A DNA stretch of 64,000 nucleotides from Sclerotiophoma versabilis (GCA_012274445.1 JAAROD010000033.1:806001-870000), one strand, 5' to 3'. Shown: positions 1 through 13,900, counted from the first letter of the stretch. The notes: generated by a model not told the origin, from the sequence alone. Numbers and translations: made by a program.

Positions 1-1556
1 CGCGTGCAGCAGTGAACGATCTGGCTGGAGGATTCAACGGCGAAAAGCTTCGGGCCGCACTGGGATCGTATTTTCTCGAAGCTTGCTCCAGCATGGTGCA
101 ACGCCGGCCTTCTGTCGGTGGTTCTGACAGTGGTGGCCGTCGACGTAACGCATCGCAGCAGGGTGCCCAGGGCGGCCGCGCGCACCAGGGCTCAGCATCC
201 AGACACGAGTCTGTTTCGCTGCGTGAGGCTGCCACAATGTCTCGAAGGCGCGTTGCAGGGGAGGTCAAGGATGGGCATGTGGGACTGCGTTGAGATCGCA
301 GTCCAGTGCAGGTCAGTGCAGCCACCCCTTCCAAGTTTCCGCGGGGATCAGCAGCGCTCAGGCCGAACAAAGTCATCACCCGTGCCTGAACGAGCTGGCC
401 AGCCCGGCGCACCAGGCTGGAGTGTGGTGCATCAGTAAATCTAGCAACGACAGCCGAGCGCTGGGTGCGGTGTGCTCTCGTAGACCTGTGGTCGTCGGCA
501 CGGGCGGCCTCACTGGCAGAGTGCACTAGGCTGCATTGCACACCCGTGAAGCACACAGCTGGCGGCCAGTGTTTGGGTCGTTTGGCATGTTTCGCAGCGC
601 AAAAGAAAACCAGAAACCATTTTTCGCTGGCGTACGCAATCTCCAGCTCGCTCTCGAGTTAGTGCCGAGACCGGCGTCACGGTCCACTTCCAAAACACAT
701 GCCAAGCCGCGCTCCTGTCATTTCACTACCCGCTTTCATCCGCCCACCCAGCGTCGAAAGCGAAACCGCGCGGAAATTTTGACGGTCCATTGGTGGACGG
801 TGGGGAGTATGCAGGTTTGATGGACACATGGATGGCATGCTCATGTCGGCAGAAGATGCTCTCTCCAGGAAACGCTATCGTTCGGCTTTTCTTTCTGCCA
901 TTGCATTGAAGGCTATCGATAATGCCGCGTGCTGCCCTTTGGAAACAGCCTGGCGCAGCTGTTCTGTGGGGTCGACACCTAGCAGACAGCGGTATGCCAG
1001 AATAATGACAATGCCTCCATCCACCATGGAGCACGTTGTGACAGGTAAGACAAGGTCCCTTCATTTCGGGAGACCGCAGCATCGCCCACGTACGTGGAGC
1101 ATCTGAACTCAGACTTCAGCCAATGACCACAACACGGCCCATACCCGCCTGCTGCCATCCTGGCTGGCAGCGGCACTTGCTGTGTTCGCTTTTCACTTCA
1201 TTTCAGCAGTGCCGGGAATGACACAATGTCTCGCAAGGCACGGCGGTCCAGTCTCGATTGTGCCCTTCATCTCCATAGCTGCAGATCGTGGCGAGGTATG
1301 TACTGTGGCGCCGTCCTGCGGCTGCTTCACGGCCTGCTGGCGACCCCATTGGTACCTCAACGATCGCTCGGAGACATGTACGATGACTGGCTGCGCCCCA
1401 TATGACCCTCGTCTACACCACCTTTTTATCAACCGGGCGTTACGCCTCTCCCCACAATGCACATCGTCAAAAGAGGTTGGAGAACGTGAAATAAAATGCA
1501 TGTCAAAAACCCCTGATGACACGCCAACCTCGTACAGGCAACAATGCCCCTGCTGG
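1..1556. other. intergenic, no gene recognised
   Basis: This is the left edge of the window, downstream of the THOC1 stop. Short open frames occur on both strands, the longest about 150 codons, but none has recognisable protein similarity, a plausible intron pattern or coherent composition. I read it as 3' flank and intergenic sequence of neighbouring genes. A gene whose body lies left of the window could end here unseen. Confidence 0.5.
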
Positions 1557-3766
1557 TTACTTCATCTCTGTGTCTGCAATCACTTGACTTCGTTGCTCGG
1601 CCCGCTGCTCCTCGACGCTATGCTGTTCTTCTAGCGGAACTGCATCCCTGTCTTCCGGAACAGTGGGTGCGGTGTTGTCGCCTGCAATTTCAGCTTGAGA
1701 GGCGGCCGGGTGGAGAGCCTCCAGACCTTTGCCATGTTCAATCTTATCGAACGAGCTCAGCTGTTTCTGAGAAGCCGCGCGGAGACCCCTCCAAATATAG
1801 CTCGACTTCTTTCCCTCTAGCTCGCGCTTCTCAGCATCACTGTTAGCCATCTCCAAGTCCAAGTCGATTATCTTGACCTTCTTCGCGTAGCTCTCTGCGT
1901 TCGGTGCGTTGAACCTGCCGGGCGTAAGCACAAGAATGAAGGCGTTCATAAAACAAGGAATATCATACCGATCACGCTGCCTCAGCTGCGACAGTCCTTT
2001 CTCTGCTTCTGTGTTGTACAAGAAGTCCAGAGAGTTGGGCACACTTGTGGGCTCATTTGGCCTCTTTTTTGCTACAGCACGCACTGCATCCGATTTGGAA
2101 GTCAAGAACTCTGCTGTATCAACCCGCTTCCGAGTGAACGGCTGGCAGTTCTCCATCTTCCATCTCACCCAATTCTTATCACGAGAAAGCACGGTGTCTA
2201 CCATACGATAGTAGAATTTGCCATCCGGACCCTCCTGCAGGTAATTTGCAATGGTGGTTTTGATGCCCAATGCCCACTCGGTCTGTGCTTCATAGTCAGA
2301 CAAGAAATTGGAAATTGATGATTACCGACGCAAACGCCGGTGGCGAAACAGGAAGATAAGGAGGAAAGGTGGCGAACACTTACGTCTTGCTCACGCATTG
2401 TGAAGTTGTACTGCATGGCTTTCTGCGCATTTTGGTAGAGTGGCTTGCTCTTCGCCTTCTCGGTTAATGTCAAAAGGAAATCGATGAGTATCAAGGCTTG
2501 GACCAGGATGTGTCGCTGAAAAGCGAGGTCGCTTAACTACAAGTCGTCAGTCACAACATGTGTTAGGAGGGGTATTACATGCATACCTCAAGCTTGAATA
2601 AATCGCGGCTTGTGAGGTACTTTGGGTTGAACGTGTTTGCAAACGCGTCATAGCTGTCGCCCGATGAAGGCTTTGGCCCTTTCTTGCGTTCGGAGTCCCC
2701 TGATTGTATCACCTTCGGCACCTCCTTGAATTTTGCGAGTGTCGCTTCCAGACTGTTTCGGAAATCCTCGAAGTTGTTCTCCTCAAATAAACGGGGAGGA
2801 TTGGAGAACGAGTGCTGTAGGGACCAGAACACTGGGTATAATGTATCGATGTCCAGTGTTTTGGGTGTTTCTTCTTTGCCTTTACGGAGATGCGGAGCCT
2901 TCGCCAAAGAGTCTTCTGACTCCGCTGTCGTCTTGATCGCAGGCGTGACTGCATCATTGTCGACTTGCATGGGGTCATCACTCGCACTCGTTTCATTCAA
3001 GAACTCTTCGAACGTTGTAACGTTCTCGACATGAAAGTTTCCACGAAGATTGACTGAGCTCTTGTCACCGAGAGGGAAGCTTTGAAACATGAAGATATAA
3101 ACGCGTCCACAGAAGACTGGGTCTTCAGCGCGAGACAGTCGTCGTAGCAGCTCGTTACATAGCCGTAGAATGACTAGGGATTTGTTTTGAGAGCTTATCT
3201 AGCGAGCGGTCAGTAAGGCAACCTGGAGTTGTGCGTGAACATACCGCAATGATGGCCTCTCTTCGCGATTCGAGGAAGCTGAAAACTGTTCGACATCGTG
3301 CAAGTGACTGACTATCCAGCAGCTCCTCAATAAGGAGGAGTACCAGTTGTGCTGAACATATATCTAAACCGGTCAGCCTTGATCGATGATGCTCTGCTTC
3401 ACAGCAAGTGCGCACCTCTATCACCACAGTACTGCAGAATGTCAAGCAGATTCCATACAGTTATGAACGCTGGTTCATCGATCCTTGTCAATCCCTACTA
3501 GCATTAGCTAAGTTTCGAAGCACACGTAGCCAACTCACAATATTGGCGTAGAACACACCCCTCGCAGCACTCTCAAGCGCAGTTGACAGAACGTCTTTTT
3601 CGCCATTGATATCGCTGAAAAGAGACTCATCTTCAGACACTAGCTCTGAAACTTGAAGCGGAGGCTCGATTGAAGTGCTTGTCTTGACAGTTCGTGCGCG
3701 TTGCAGTAACTCATTTAGTCTTGCTGCGGTACTGATCTGAGATGCATCTGCAACTGGCACAGCCAT
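1557..3766 (-). CDS. THO complex subunit 1 (THOC1/Hpr1), 638 aa
   Basis: THOC1 is a subunit of the nuclear THO complex, which couples transcription elongation to mRNP assembly and export. Predicted exons (minus strand): 3539-3766, 3416-3494, 3245-3363, 2587-3198, 2384-2536 and 1557-2282. All junctions keep frame. The start is ATG 3766; the same frame upstream offers only a GTG. Family signatures are seen: FQSFPLGDKSSVNLRG in the centre and GKFYYRMVDTVLSRDKNW in the last third, typical of the EFThoc1 domain. The C-terminus is acidic and polar and ends in EMK. The gene is head-to-head with CSM3. The 3' splice site of the last intron (101 bp) is the least certain junction. Confidence 0.9.
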
Positions 3767-4106
3767 CTTTTGCGAGCGATGTTGAACACTGTTCACAAGG
3801 CGAATGTGGAAGCGTGAACAATCCTCCTTCGTACGCGCTGAACCGCAAAGTTCGACTTATTCACGTTCAATGACTTTTATCAGCTGCTGGCGTTATAAAG
3901 CGTCCTCTTTGCTCTGCGGCGCGAACGGAGTATCTAGCTTTGGTCGATGTGGATTGGATGTTCGCCGTCTTGGCGCGCTAATGACTTAATCAGCTAGCGC
4001 AGATCGCGTCGCGTGGTGGGAGACGCGTTCTGATGTCAGTCACAGAGATCGTTGCCTTAAAATAAGATTGCTCCTTACGCATCAGCTTCACCATAAGTGT
4101 TACAAT
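3767..4106. promoter_or_regulatory. divergent promoter THOC1 / CSM3
   Basis: The 340 bp between the two start codons must carry both upstream regions, because the genes point away from each other. No open frame of interest and no clear TATA box were seen. The role is inferred from gene layout only. Confidence 0.5.
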
Positions 4107-4939
4107 ATGGCTCCTACAAACCCCTCACCAGCTTCAGGCGACGAACTTGACGACATCTTGAGTGGAATCGCAGCAGAAGGAGGCTATGTCCAGTCGCAGG
4201 CCGAACCTTCAATCAGCAAATCCACCACCAACAACAATGCAAATGCAGGTCTGGGGATCGATGAGGAAATTGTGGTTGCGAAGAAGCGCATACCCATACC
4301 GAAGCTGGACGATGTAAGGCTGCGCTCAGAGGCAGGCATCCCACGTCTACGAAAGATCTCGAAAGAAAGGCTGCGCTTCAAGGGAAAGGGACATGAGGTA
4401 CGATCTCCTAGTCTGTAATCTGTGATCGTATATTGATACATATATAGTACGGAGACGTCGCACGCATGCTTAACATGTACCAACTTTGGCTTGACGACCT
4501 TTACCCTCGAGCAAAATTCGCAGACGCCTTAGCCATCATCGAGAAGGTGGGGCACACAAAACGAATGCAAGTAGACAGAAAAGCTTGGATAGACGAAGGA
4601 AAACCAAGGCATACTGTGGAACAGGATGAAGATGACCTGGATGCGAACGTGCCGGATGAAGTGCCGGTGCGAGACCAACAAGAGGCTACGGAAGGACAAG
4701 ACTCAGGTGCAAATATCGCAGGAATACAGCTTGAATCAGAAGCTCCCAGTCGTTCCCAAGGCTACTCGCATCCTGCGGCTGAAGAGCCAGATGAGGATGA
4801 ACTGGACGCATTGTTAGCGGAGAGTGCTCAGCCAGACATTTCAGCACCAAAAGCGCTGCTTTCACGGTCGGGACCAGCCCATGATGATCCCTTCGCAGAC
4901 GAGATGGAGGCTATGGAAAGCATGGAGGATATGTGGTAA
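4107..4939 (+). CDS. Csm3/Swi3 (TIPIN) fork-protection subunit, 260 aa
   Basis: Csm3 is the small partner of Tof1 in the replication fork protection complex. The complex travels with the replisome, stabilises stalled forks and passes the S-phase checkpoint signal. Two exons, 4107-4397 and 4448-4939, are joined by a 50 bp GTACGA...TAG intron. The splice rebuilds the Swi3 domain (about residues 60-140): a block beginning IPIPKLDDVRLR, then GIPRLRK, then YGDVARMLNMYQLWLDDLYP across the junction. The C-terminal half is acidic and ends in a DPFADEMEAMESMEDMW-like tail. I chose the ATG that starts MAPTNP; an upstream in-frame codon in the same open frame is not an ATG. The partner gene TOF1 lies about 44 kb away in this window. 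Confidence 0.93.
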
Positions 4940-5292
4940 TTGTGCTCTCTGTCAGATTTGACACGCAGGGCGAATTTGCGAATTTGAGCCTTATAACCAT
5001 GGTATTGCATAGCGCGGCGTTCGGGAGGTCATGATATCCAATGCTCGTGTTAAGTACGTTCAAACCCAGTGAAATAGAGTACTTTACGGGAACGATTCAA
5101 ATCGAACTTTTGATTGGTGCAAGCTGTGCATAGCTCGTGAATACGGCACAACTCCTTCGCTCACCGTGGACCCCACAGTGGGGCTCGCGCTTTGACGCGA
5201 CGTTGACAAACATCGGCAACGTCATCATCGATTTTCTACACCACAGCGCCACAAACCCAGGGACTTTCTTATCTCGGCTTCCAACACAAAAA

Positions 5293-8200
5293 ATGGAGGC
5301 TCTTTCTGGGGAGCTGGAGAGGCTGCGCCTGAGCTATGATTCAGCGAAAGACGACAGTGGCTGGATAGGCTCCATTGCAGGCGAACAGCGACCGCCTAAG
5401 CGACAGAAGAAGACGAAGGAAGCGATCAAGAGGGAACTGGAGCACGAGTTTTTGACCCCTTCACGCTCGTTCAACACGCAGTGGTTGAACCAGTTGCAGC
5501 AAAGATGGGAAACACCGACCAATTACCGCGGCCTGTTCCAGATCGCCCCAACTCAGACCCGCACCATCATCCGCTTCACTCGTGAGGGTCTTGAAGGTCG
5601 TGTCACGGGATACCAGGAGGTCACTGTTCCCGCGAACTCAGCAACTGCGAAGAATTCCACATCACTTTTGAGGAAGCCTGCCAACAGAGCCGAGTTTGTC
5701 CGTGGTGCAGCAGGCTTCTTCCCATTTGCGCCGGGAGGTCTGGATGGTGTTGAGGCCATCGCAGCAATCGAAGACGAAACAATCCTCCGGAAGGAGGGTG
5801 CTAATGCAAGAAAGACTGGAGGACTCGATCGCGTGATCAATTTCAGCGCTGAGGGTGGCCTTCTTGAGATCCCACCAGGATTCACGCGTGGCTTGGACTT
5901 CAAGCAGAAGCCAGCTACGGATGGGAAGACTGCTAAAGAGGTGGAAGACACCCTCGGCGAAGCGGCTGCGCCCGTCAAGGACGTCGATACGGATGATGAT
6001 GAGGCTGCAGAAGGTGTCGAAAACAATGGAATAGAGACACCGGATGCGGAAGGACAAACACCCGGAGAAGAAGAAATCGATGCGTTGCTACCTGTCGAAT
6101 TTCCTGCCCTTGCGCCTCATACCCAGCTCGCTATGGCCAACCGGAAAGGCGGGCGAGAGTGGGCTCACATGGTCGATGTCAATCGAGACATTACAAATTT
6201 CAAAGAGCTCGTGCCTGAAATGGCGCGTGAATACCCCTTCGAGCTGGATACCTTCCAGAAGGAAGCTGTTTACCACCTTGAGAATGGGGACTCTGTCTTC
6301 GTTGCAGCCCATACGTCTGCTGGTAAGACAGTCGTCGCCGAGTACGCTATTTCGCTCGCCGCAAAACACATGACCAAGGCCATATACACTTCACCCATCA
6401 AAGCTTTGAGTAACCAGAAGTTCCGTGACTTCCGCCAGACCTTTGACGATGTTGGTATCCTTACTGGAGATGTACAGATTAGACCCGAGGCCAGCTGTCT
6501 CATCATGACTACAGAGATTCTCCGGAGTATGCTCTACCGTGGAGCTGATCTTATTAGAGATGTCGAGTATGTCATCTTCGATGAAGTCCACTATGTCAAC
6601 GACCTGGAGCGAGGTGTAGTATGGGAGGAGGTAATCATCATGCTTCCTGAGCATGTGACCCTGATTCTTCTTTCAGCCACCGTCCCCAATACGTACGAAT
6701 TTGCCTCGTGGGTTGGAAGGACCAAAAAGAAGGACATCTATGTCATCTCAACACCTAAGCGCCCCATTCCTCTCGAACATTACCTTTGGGCAGGTAAGGG
6801 AATGCATAAGATCGTTTCGGCAGACAAAAAGTTCATCGACAACGGTTGGAAGGACGCGAATGATGCACTCTCTGGCAAGGACAAAGTCAAAGCGCCACCT
6901 GTCGCCAAGGATGCGCCAGCAGGAAGAGGTGGCGGGGGTCGTGGTGGCCTACCTGCGAGAGGAGGGCAGAACCAGCGCGGTCGAGGCCAGCAGAACGGTG
7001 GTCGTGGTGGTGCTGGCGGTCGTGGCACTGGTCCACCAGCTGCCAGGGGCCGGGGCAATATCTCCAGGACAGGCCGCGGTGGAGGCCGAACAACAGCTGC
7101 CCAGGATCGAAACATCTGGGTGCATCTTATCCAGCATCTGCGCCAGAAGGAACTACTCCCAGCTTGTATCTTCGTTTTCTCAAAGAAGCGTTGTGAGGAA
7201 AATGCGGACGCACTGTCAAACATCGATTACTGCACCGCTGCAGAGAAGAGTGCTATTCATATGACCATCGAGAAGTCTCTGGCCAGACTTAGCCCCGAGG
7301 ATCGAGACTTGCCCCAGATCAAGAAGCTCAGAGAGCTGCTCAGCCGAGGTATTGCCGTTCACCATGGTGGCATGTTACCCATCGTCAAGGAAGTTGTTGA
7401 GATCCTATTTGCAAAGACACTTGTTAAGGTACTATTTGCAACAGAAACCTTTGCCATGGGACTCAACCTACCGACCAGGACTGTCGTCTTCTCCGGTTTC
7501 CGCAAACATGATGGAAGAGAGTTCCGTGATCTCCTTCCCGGTGAATACACACAAATGGCTGGTCGAGCCGGGCGAAGAGGTCTCGACAGTGTTGGGACGG
7601 TTATCATCTGCGCGCCAGGAGCAGATGAAGCCCCGCCAGCAGCCAGACTACGCCAGATGATGCTGGGTGAACCAACGAAGCTACGATCACAGTTTAGGCT
7701 CACATACAATATGATGTTGAACCTGCTGCGCGTCGAGGCTTTGAAAATCGAGGAGATGATCAAGCGCAGCTTCAGTGAAAATGCTACTCAGGCATTGCTA
7801 CCAGAACACGAGAAGAAAGTAAAACTGTCGGAAGCCGATCTGGACAAGGTCAAACGCGAGCCTTGCAAGATCTGCGATGTTGATTTGGAAGCATGTCATC
7901 AGGCTTGTGAGGATTACAAGCGCTTGACGAACGAGACACATCTTAGTCTTCTTGGCAACCCATTGGGACGTCGCGTGTTTAGCAAGAACCGACTCATCGT
8001 CTATAAGAAGGAAAACATGCGTACGGTAGGAATGCTTCTCCAAGACGGACCCAGTAAGGGCAACGAGCCCACGGTCAAGGTCCTGGAGATTGCACAAAAC
8101 CTTGAGCGGAAACCTGATGACTTACTGCCGTACATTGCGGAATTTGCGAAGTTCTTCCGCAACTTGCCAACAAATCCGAAGGATATGATCTTGAAGACCG

Positions 8201-9341
8201 CATACGTTCCTCTAAATGATGTCGAATGCTTCACCAAGACCACCATCGATGTTCCAGAAACTGTACAGAACATCACGAAGAAAAAGGACCTGATGAAATT
8301 GGCACAAGACCAGTTCATCCCTCTATGCACGTCCTGGAATTATGAAGACTGGGACGAGTATGACTACAGCCGCATCAAGAATCTACAATTCCGCGAAACA
8401 CAGGATGCGCGACGCAAACGCGGCCAGGATGCTGTCCACAAAGAGTGTCTCCAGTGCTCCAACTTCTTGAAACACGTAAGTCATTACCCAGCTTACATGG
8501 ATTGGTGTATGCTGACCACATAGTTCTCAATGGAACACGACCAATGGGTCATCAAGGAAAACATCCTTGCAATTCGTCAACTCATGTCCGATCAGAACCT
8601 CCAGTTACTCCCCGACTACGAGCAGAGGATACAGGTGCTTCGCGAGCTCGGCTTCATTGACGAAGGTTCGCGAGTAGAGCTAAAGGGCAAAGTAGCATGC
8701 GAGGTATGCCGTCCGCCCATTGCTCACTCCACGAGACTAATACAGTTCCGACAGATCCACTCCGCCGACGAACTTGTTCTCACCGAGCTAGTGCTCGAAA
8801 ACGTGCTCGCAGAGTATGAGCCCGAGGAGATTGTCGCACTCCTGTCCGCATTTGTATTCCAAGAGAAGACCGACACCGAACCCACACTAACCGCGTCGCT
8901 CGAACGGGGCATAGCCAAGATTGTGGAGATTTCGGAAAGAGTCAACAAGGTGCAGACCGAATACCAGGTCATCCTATCCGCCGACGACTCCAACGACTTC
9001 GTATCCAAGCCACGCTTTGGCATGGTAGAGGTGGTCTACGAGTGGGCCCGCGGCATGTCGTTTAACCGCATCACAGACCTGACGGATGTTATGGAGGGCA
9101 CGATAGTCCGGGTCATTACGCGGCTAGATGAGACGTGTCGCGAGGTGAAGAACGCAGCGCGAATCATAGGAGACCCTACGCTGTTCCAGAAGATGGGTAC
9201 ATGCCAGGAACTCATCAAACGGTACGCTTTGTTCCCCAGCGCTGCCTGCAAACATGCATACCCGTGTTTGCCGGCGATGGTGATGTTTTGGCTGACTGGT
9301 GAAACAGTGATATCTGCAACTGCGCAAGTTTGTACCTGTAG
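5293..9341 (+). CDS. Ski2-type RNA helicase of the SKI complex, 1287 aa
   Basis: Ski2 is the DExH helicase of the cytoplasmic Ski2-Ski3-Ski8 complex, which threads mRNA into the exosome for 3'-5' decay and no-go/non-stop surveillance. Exons: 5293-8475, 8524-8703, 8755-9221 and 9308-9341. Visible motifs: an N-terminal HEFLTPSRSFNTQWL block, Walker A AHTSAGKT near residue 338, FDEVH near 428 and QMAGRAGRRG near 753. The C-terminal DSHCT-type region ends SLYL, completed by the short last exon. An RGG/RG-rich insert (about residues 540-602) lies between the two RecA lobes. The frame stays open upstream to a GTG at 5137 but has no ATG before 5293, where the family-like MEALSGELERL begins. The 51 bp second intron is frame-neutral; family alignment (KVACE then IHSADELVLTE) favours its removal. 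Confidence 0.94.
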
Positions 9342-10987
9342 AACCGAGGCGTTTCAGACGGGTCTGCAGCTGCCCGGTGTTGGTGAACCTTAAGTGTGTT
9401 TCGGGACAACTCATCGAACCCGAGCTTGGCTCTTGAAGCCTAAGGAAGCCGAAGGGAACCCAACATGCTTGAGGCTGCGAGATTTCATGCGGACATGGAT
9501 GTGTTCGGGGGCATTTCACGACATGCGTTGACAGTTGCATGGCATACACGGCATGGACGGTCCACATGGATCAAGGCAGCTGGAGGCTTAGGGCGCGTGG
9601 ATGGCACGAGGACTGATGTGACAGGCATGGCATAACTGACAGTCAAACCTTCTTGCAGAGTTCGGTAATGAAGCAGTTCAACGTGTTTGTGTGAGCTAGT
9701 GGCTGCGTGGGGAGGTTGTGATAGGGCCGTGGCGAGTATTGTGGTGATGCAAACGTGAGCCGATGCCGACCGACTTAAATGACGGCTGCAGGCGAAATGA
9801 GCCTTGCATGTAAGGTAGAGTGAGCCTTGTGTGCAAGCCTGCCCACGCGATGAAACAAGATTGCATATGTGGGTTGAACGCAGTGGCGGAAATTCGACGC
9901 CCATGTGGACGTCGTGACTGCAGAGGCCGTAACGCGGGCGGCTGTCAGGATGCTGTGTGAACCCGAGCTGTTAGCAAGCCTAGCAGAAAGCAGAAGATTC
10001 GTGTCATGCAAGGACATGTCATGGTCTTGACTGGCAGTTTGCCCCGCATCCATGTTGTTTCAAGCTGGTGTTGTACCCTGATTAACCCTGATTAGGCACC
10101 ACTCTCCTGCAGCGTAGACTTCGCGGTGAAGCCAATTGTTGACTACCAAGTCAATTGGGCGGGCAGGTAAGTGCAGTGTTCATGGACTCTTAAGGAATGG
10201 GAGACATGTGGTTTGTGACGCTGGAAAGCTTCAAGATGTTTCTGGACCCACGAATGTACCGGAGGGCGCCGTGCAGTATTTACCAAAAAGGCCGTTCAGC
10301 CCACGTCAAGCGTACTTGGACGCTGGACTGGGTGTGCAGAGCGCCAGCGTTTTCTTTCGTGTCCTGATGGTGAGGCTTGACTAACAGCAGGCCCGCAGCA
10401 CGGCGTCGAGGCTGCAGGTACCGATGGCCGAAGTCAAGCGCGGAGGAGCAGCGGCGAGGGATGGTGGCACGTCAGCACTCAGCAAGGCGCACATGGCCGA
10501 TGGCACACTCGCTGCTGGCATGGCTTGGTTCCTGGCATCTCGAAGGGCAAGCAGAAATTTCGACGATGCTCTGTCCCAGAGCACCAAGCCAGTGACAGGC
10601 GGTGTTGGAGGGTACTGCGCCGCACCAGCCACGTTGTGAACCTGGCCGCCGACGCCAACGCCGGCAACCAAGCGCAATCGGGATGGCCTCGTTCTGACCC
10701 ACTGGATTCTTTTCTGGAGGGGCAGCGACACTTTCTCCTCGCCTGCCACAAGCCGGACGCAAGTCGCAAGGGCGCAGATTTCGAGAAACACACCAGCGTG
10801 CTGTTTCCAGCTACCACCCCCACACCACCTCTCCTACTTGCCTCGCCGTGCTGGAGCAGAGCGTGCAGCTTAGGCCTCCGCCTCGACCGCCAAACCCCCA
10901 CCGCCCACAGCGCACGCACCGACCGTGACCGCCAGTGGACAGCTGCACGAGGCACAAGTACGCCGCCGCGCATTACCAGTCGCAACC
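9342..10987. other. intergenic, 1.65 kb, no gene recognised
   Basis: This stretch separates the SKI2 stop from the importin start. Open frames up to about 200 codons exist on both strands but look like random or antisense frames: they are Cys/His/Arg-rich, low-similarity and lack plausible splice structure. The last few hundred bases are GC-rich and serve by position as the importin promoter and leader. Confidence 0.5.
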
Positions 10988-13900
10988 ATGGACGCCGCGG
11001 GCCTTCGTGACCGCATCCAGGCCACGCTCGACCCCAATGCCGCCATCCGCCAGCAGGCAGAGCTGGACCTGAAGCATGTGCGTGTGCCACAGCACCCCGG
11101 CGCGCACTGGCGCACTACTGACAGCCACACAGGCCGAGGAGCAGCCCGGCTTCACCGACGGCCTGCTGAACGTCCTGCAGCAGGAGCAGGAGCCTGCCAT
11201 CCGATTGTCGAGTAAGAGCGCGCAAGTGCCCGCTGCCCGCGCCCAAAGTGCTGACGCGTGATGCAGCTGTCGTCTACCTGAAGAACCGCGTCTCCAAGGG
11301 CTGGTCGCCCGCCGAGGAGTACAGCCAGGCCAAGCCCATCCCCGAGGAAGAGAAGACGTCCTTCCGCGACCGCCTCGTGCCCGTCCTCGTGGCCTCGCCG
11401 CCGCAGATCCGCCTGCAGCTCATCCCCACCCTCCAGAAGATCCTCGCATACGACTTCCCCGCAAAATGGCCCAACTTCCTCGACATCACCATCCAGCTGT
11501 TGAACGCCGGCGACATTGCCTCCGTCTTCGCTGGCGTGCAGTGTTTGTTGGCCATCTGCAAGATCTACAGATTCAAGTCGGGGGAGAACCGCGCAGATTT
11601 CGACAAGATCGTTGCCATGTCCTTTCCGCAATTGCTCAACATCGGTAACTCGCTGGCCGGTGAGACGAGCTTGGAGGCTGGAGAAATCCTCCGCACCGTC
11701 CTGAAGGTCTACAAGCACGCCATTTACGTAAGGCACTCCGAGGACCTGGCATGGAGGGCCACCCGCTGACCATGACACAGTTCGACCTCCCCGCCTCTCT
11801 TCGCGAGCAGCAGACCATGGTTGGATGGTGCACACTGTTCCTGACCGTCGTTGGCAAGGAGCCCCCAGAGACGTCCATGGTCGAGGACCTCGACGAGCGC
11901 GAGATCAACCACTGGTGGAAGGCGAAGAAGTGGTCGTACGCAAATTTGAACCGTCTCTACGTCAGGTGCGTACCAATACCATGGCTCAGCACGAATTTCA
12001 CTGACACATCCAGGTACGGTAACCCATCAGCGTTGGGCAAGAACAATGAAGTCGATTACACCGAGGTTGCCAAGAACTTCATCGCCAACTTCGCCCCCGA
12101 GATCCTCAAGGTCTACTTGCAGCAAATTGAGAAGTGGGTCGGCAAGCAGGTTTGGCTATCAAAGGCCAGCCTGTACTACACTCTGAACTTTTTGGACGAA
12201 TGCATCAAGCCCAAGTCTATGTGGACTTTGCTCAAGCCGCACACCGACAACCTCATCTCACATCTCATCTTCCCTGTACTGTGCCAGTCAGATGAGGATA
12301 TTGAGCTGTTCGATGAGGAGCCGCAGGAGTACCTGCATCGAAAGCTGAATTTTTACGAAGACGTTACAGCTCCCGATGTCGCCGCCACGAACTTCCTCGT
12401 CACACTTACCAAGAGCCGGAGGAAGCAGACTTTCACCATCTTGAACTACATCAATGAGGTTGTGAACCGATACGAGGCTGCGCCTGATGCTGAGAAGAAC
12501 CCAAGAGAAAAGGAAGGTGCGCTACGCATGATTGGAACGCTTTCTGGTGTTATCCTGGGCAAGAAGAGCCCAATCGCCGACCAGGTCGAATACTTCTTCG
12601 TTCGCCACGTCTTCCCCGAGTTCCGTAGCCCTCAAGGCTTCCTCCGCGCGCGTGCCTGCGATACACTTGAGAAGTTCGAGCAGCTGGACTTCAAGGACCC
12701 CAATAACCTCATCATCATCTATCGCAACATCCTCGAATCCATGGCCGACCCTTGCCTCCCCGTTCGTGTGGCTGCTGCGCTGGCTCTCCAGCCTCTCATC
12801 CGCCACGATGTTATCCGAACCAACATGAAGACCAACATTCCCCAGGTTATGCAGCAGCTCCTCAAACTGGCTAACGAAGTTGATGTGGATGCCCTGGCCA
12901 ACGTCATGGAGGATTTCGTCGAGGTCTTTGCGCCCGAACTCACACCATTCGCGGTTGCGCTCAGTGAGCAGCTTCGTGACACCTACCTTCGCATCGTCCG
13001 CGAGCTCGTTTCTAGGAATCAAGAAAAGGGTGAGGATAGCGAGTATGGCGACTTCCTGGATGAGAAGAGCATCACAGCACTCGGTGTTCTGCAGACCATT
13101 GGTACCCTGATCCTTACGCTCGAGAGCACACCAGACGTCCTTCTGCACCTCGAGACTATTCTCATGCCTGTGATCACGATCACGCTTGAGAACAAGCTCT
13201 ACGGTATGGCGTTATAATCGATTCAGCCATTAGCGTTCTTATGTTAATGTATTTGCAGATTTGTACAACGAAGTATTCGAGATCATCGACAGCTGCACAT
13301 TCGCTGCCAAGAGCATCTCCCCGACCATGTGGCAAGCTTTCGAGCTCATCCACAGGACATTCAAGGCTGGCGCTGAGCTGTACCTTGAAGGTAAAACCAT
13401 CTATTGTATACCCGTACTTGGAGTTACTGACATGTCCCAGATATGCTGCCCGCTCTGGAGAACTTCGTCAACTACGGAACCCAGACTCTCGTGCAGAACC
13501 GGGCTTACCTCGACGCTATGGTTGACATGGTTCGCACCATCTTCAAAGACGACAAGGTCGGAGGTGTCGACCGCATCTGCGGTTGCAAGCTCGCTGAGAT
13601 CATCATGCTGAACATGCGTGGCCATGTCGACGACTACGTTCCGGAGTTCCTTTCGCTTGCTATGCAAGTCCTGACTAACGATGAGCCCAAGGTCAAGTCG
13701 CTTCGCATCCATCTCATGGAGGTCATCATTAACAGCATCTACTACAATCCCGCCCTTGCGCTCCATGTGCTCGAGGCAAACGGCTGGACGAACAAGTTCT
13801 TCAGTCTGTGGTTCTCAAGCATCGACAACTTTACAAGAGTTCACGACAAGAAGCTGTGCATCTCGGCTATCTGTGCACTTCTCACACTGAACGCCCAGAG

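Noticed and set aside
5137..5292. 52-codon in-frame extension upstream of the SKI2 ATG
   Set aside because: It begins with GTG and has no ATG; the family-like N-terminus starts at 5293.
10479..11090. 203-codon minus frame upstream of the importin ATG
   Set aside because: It overlaps the importin start antisense, is Ala/Arg/Trp-rich and shows no recognisable domain.
12522..13148. 208-codon frame antisense to the importin gene
   Set aside because: A shadow of a conserved coding exon on the other strand, with no independent start context or similarity.
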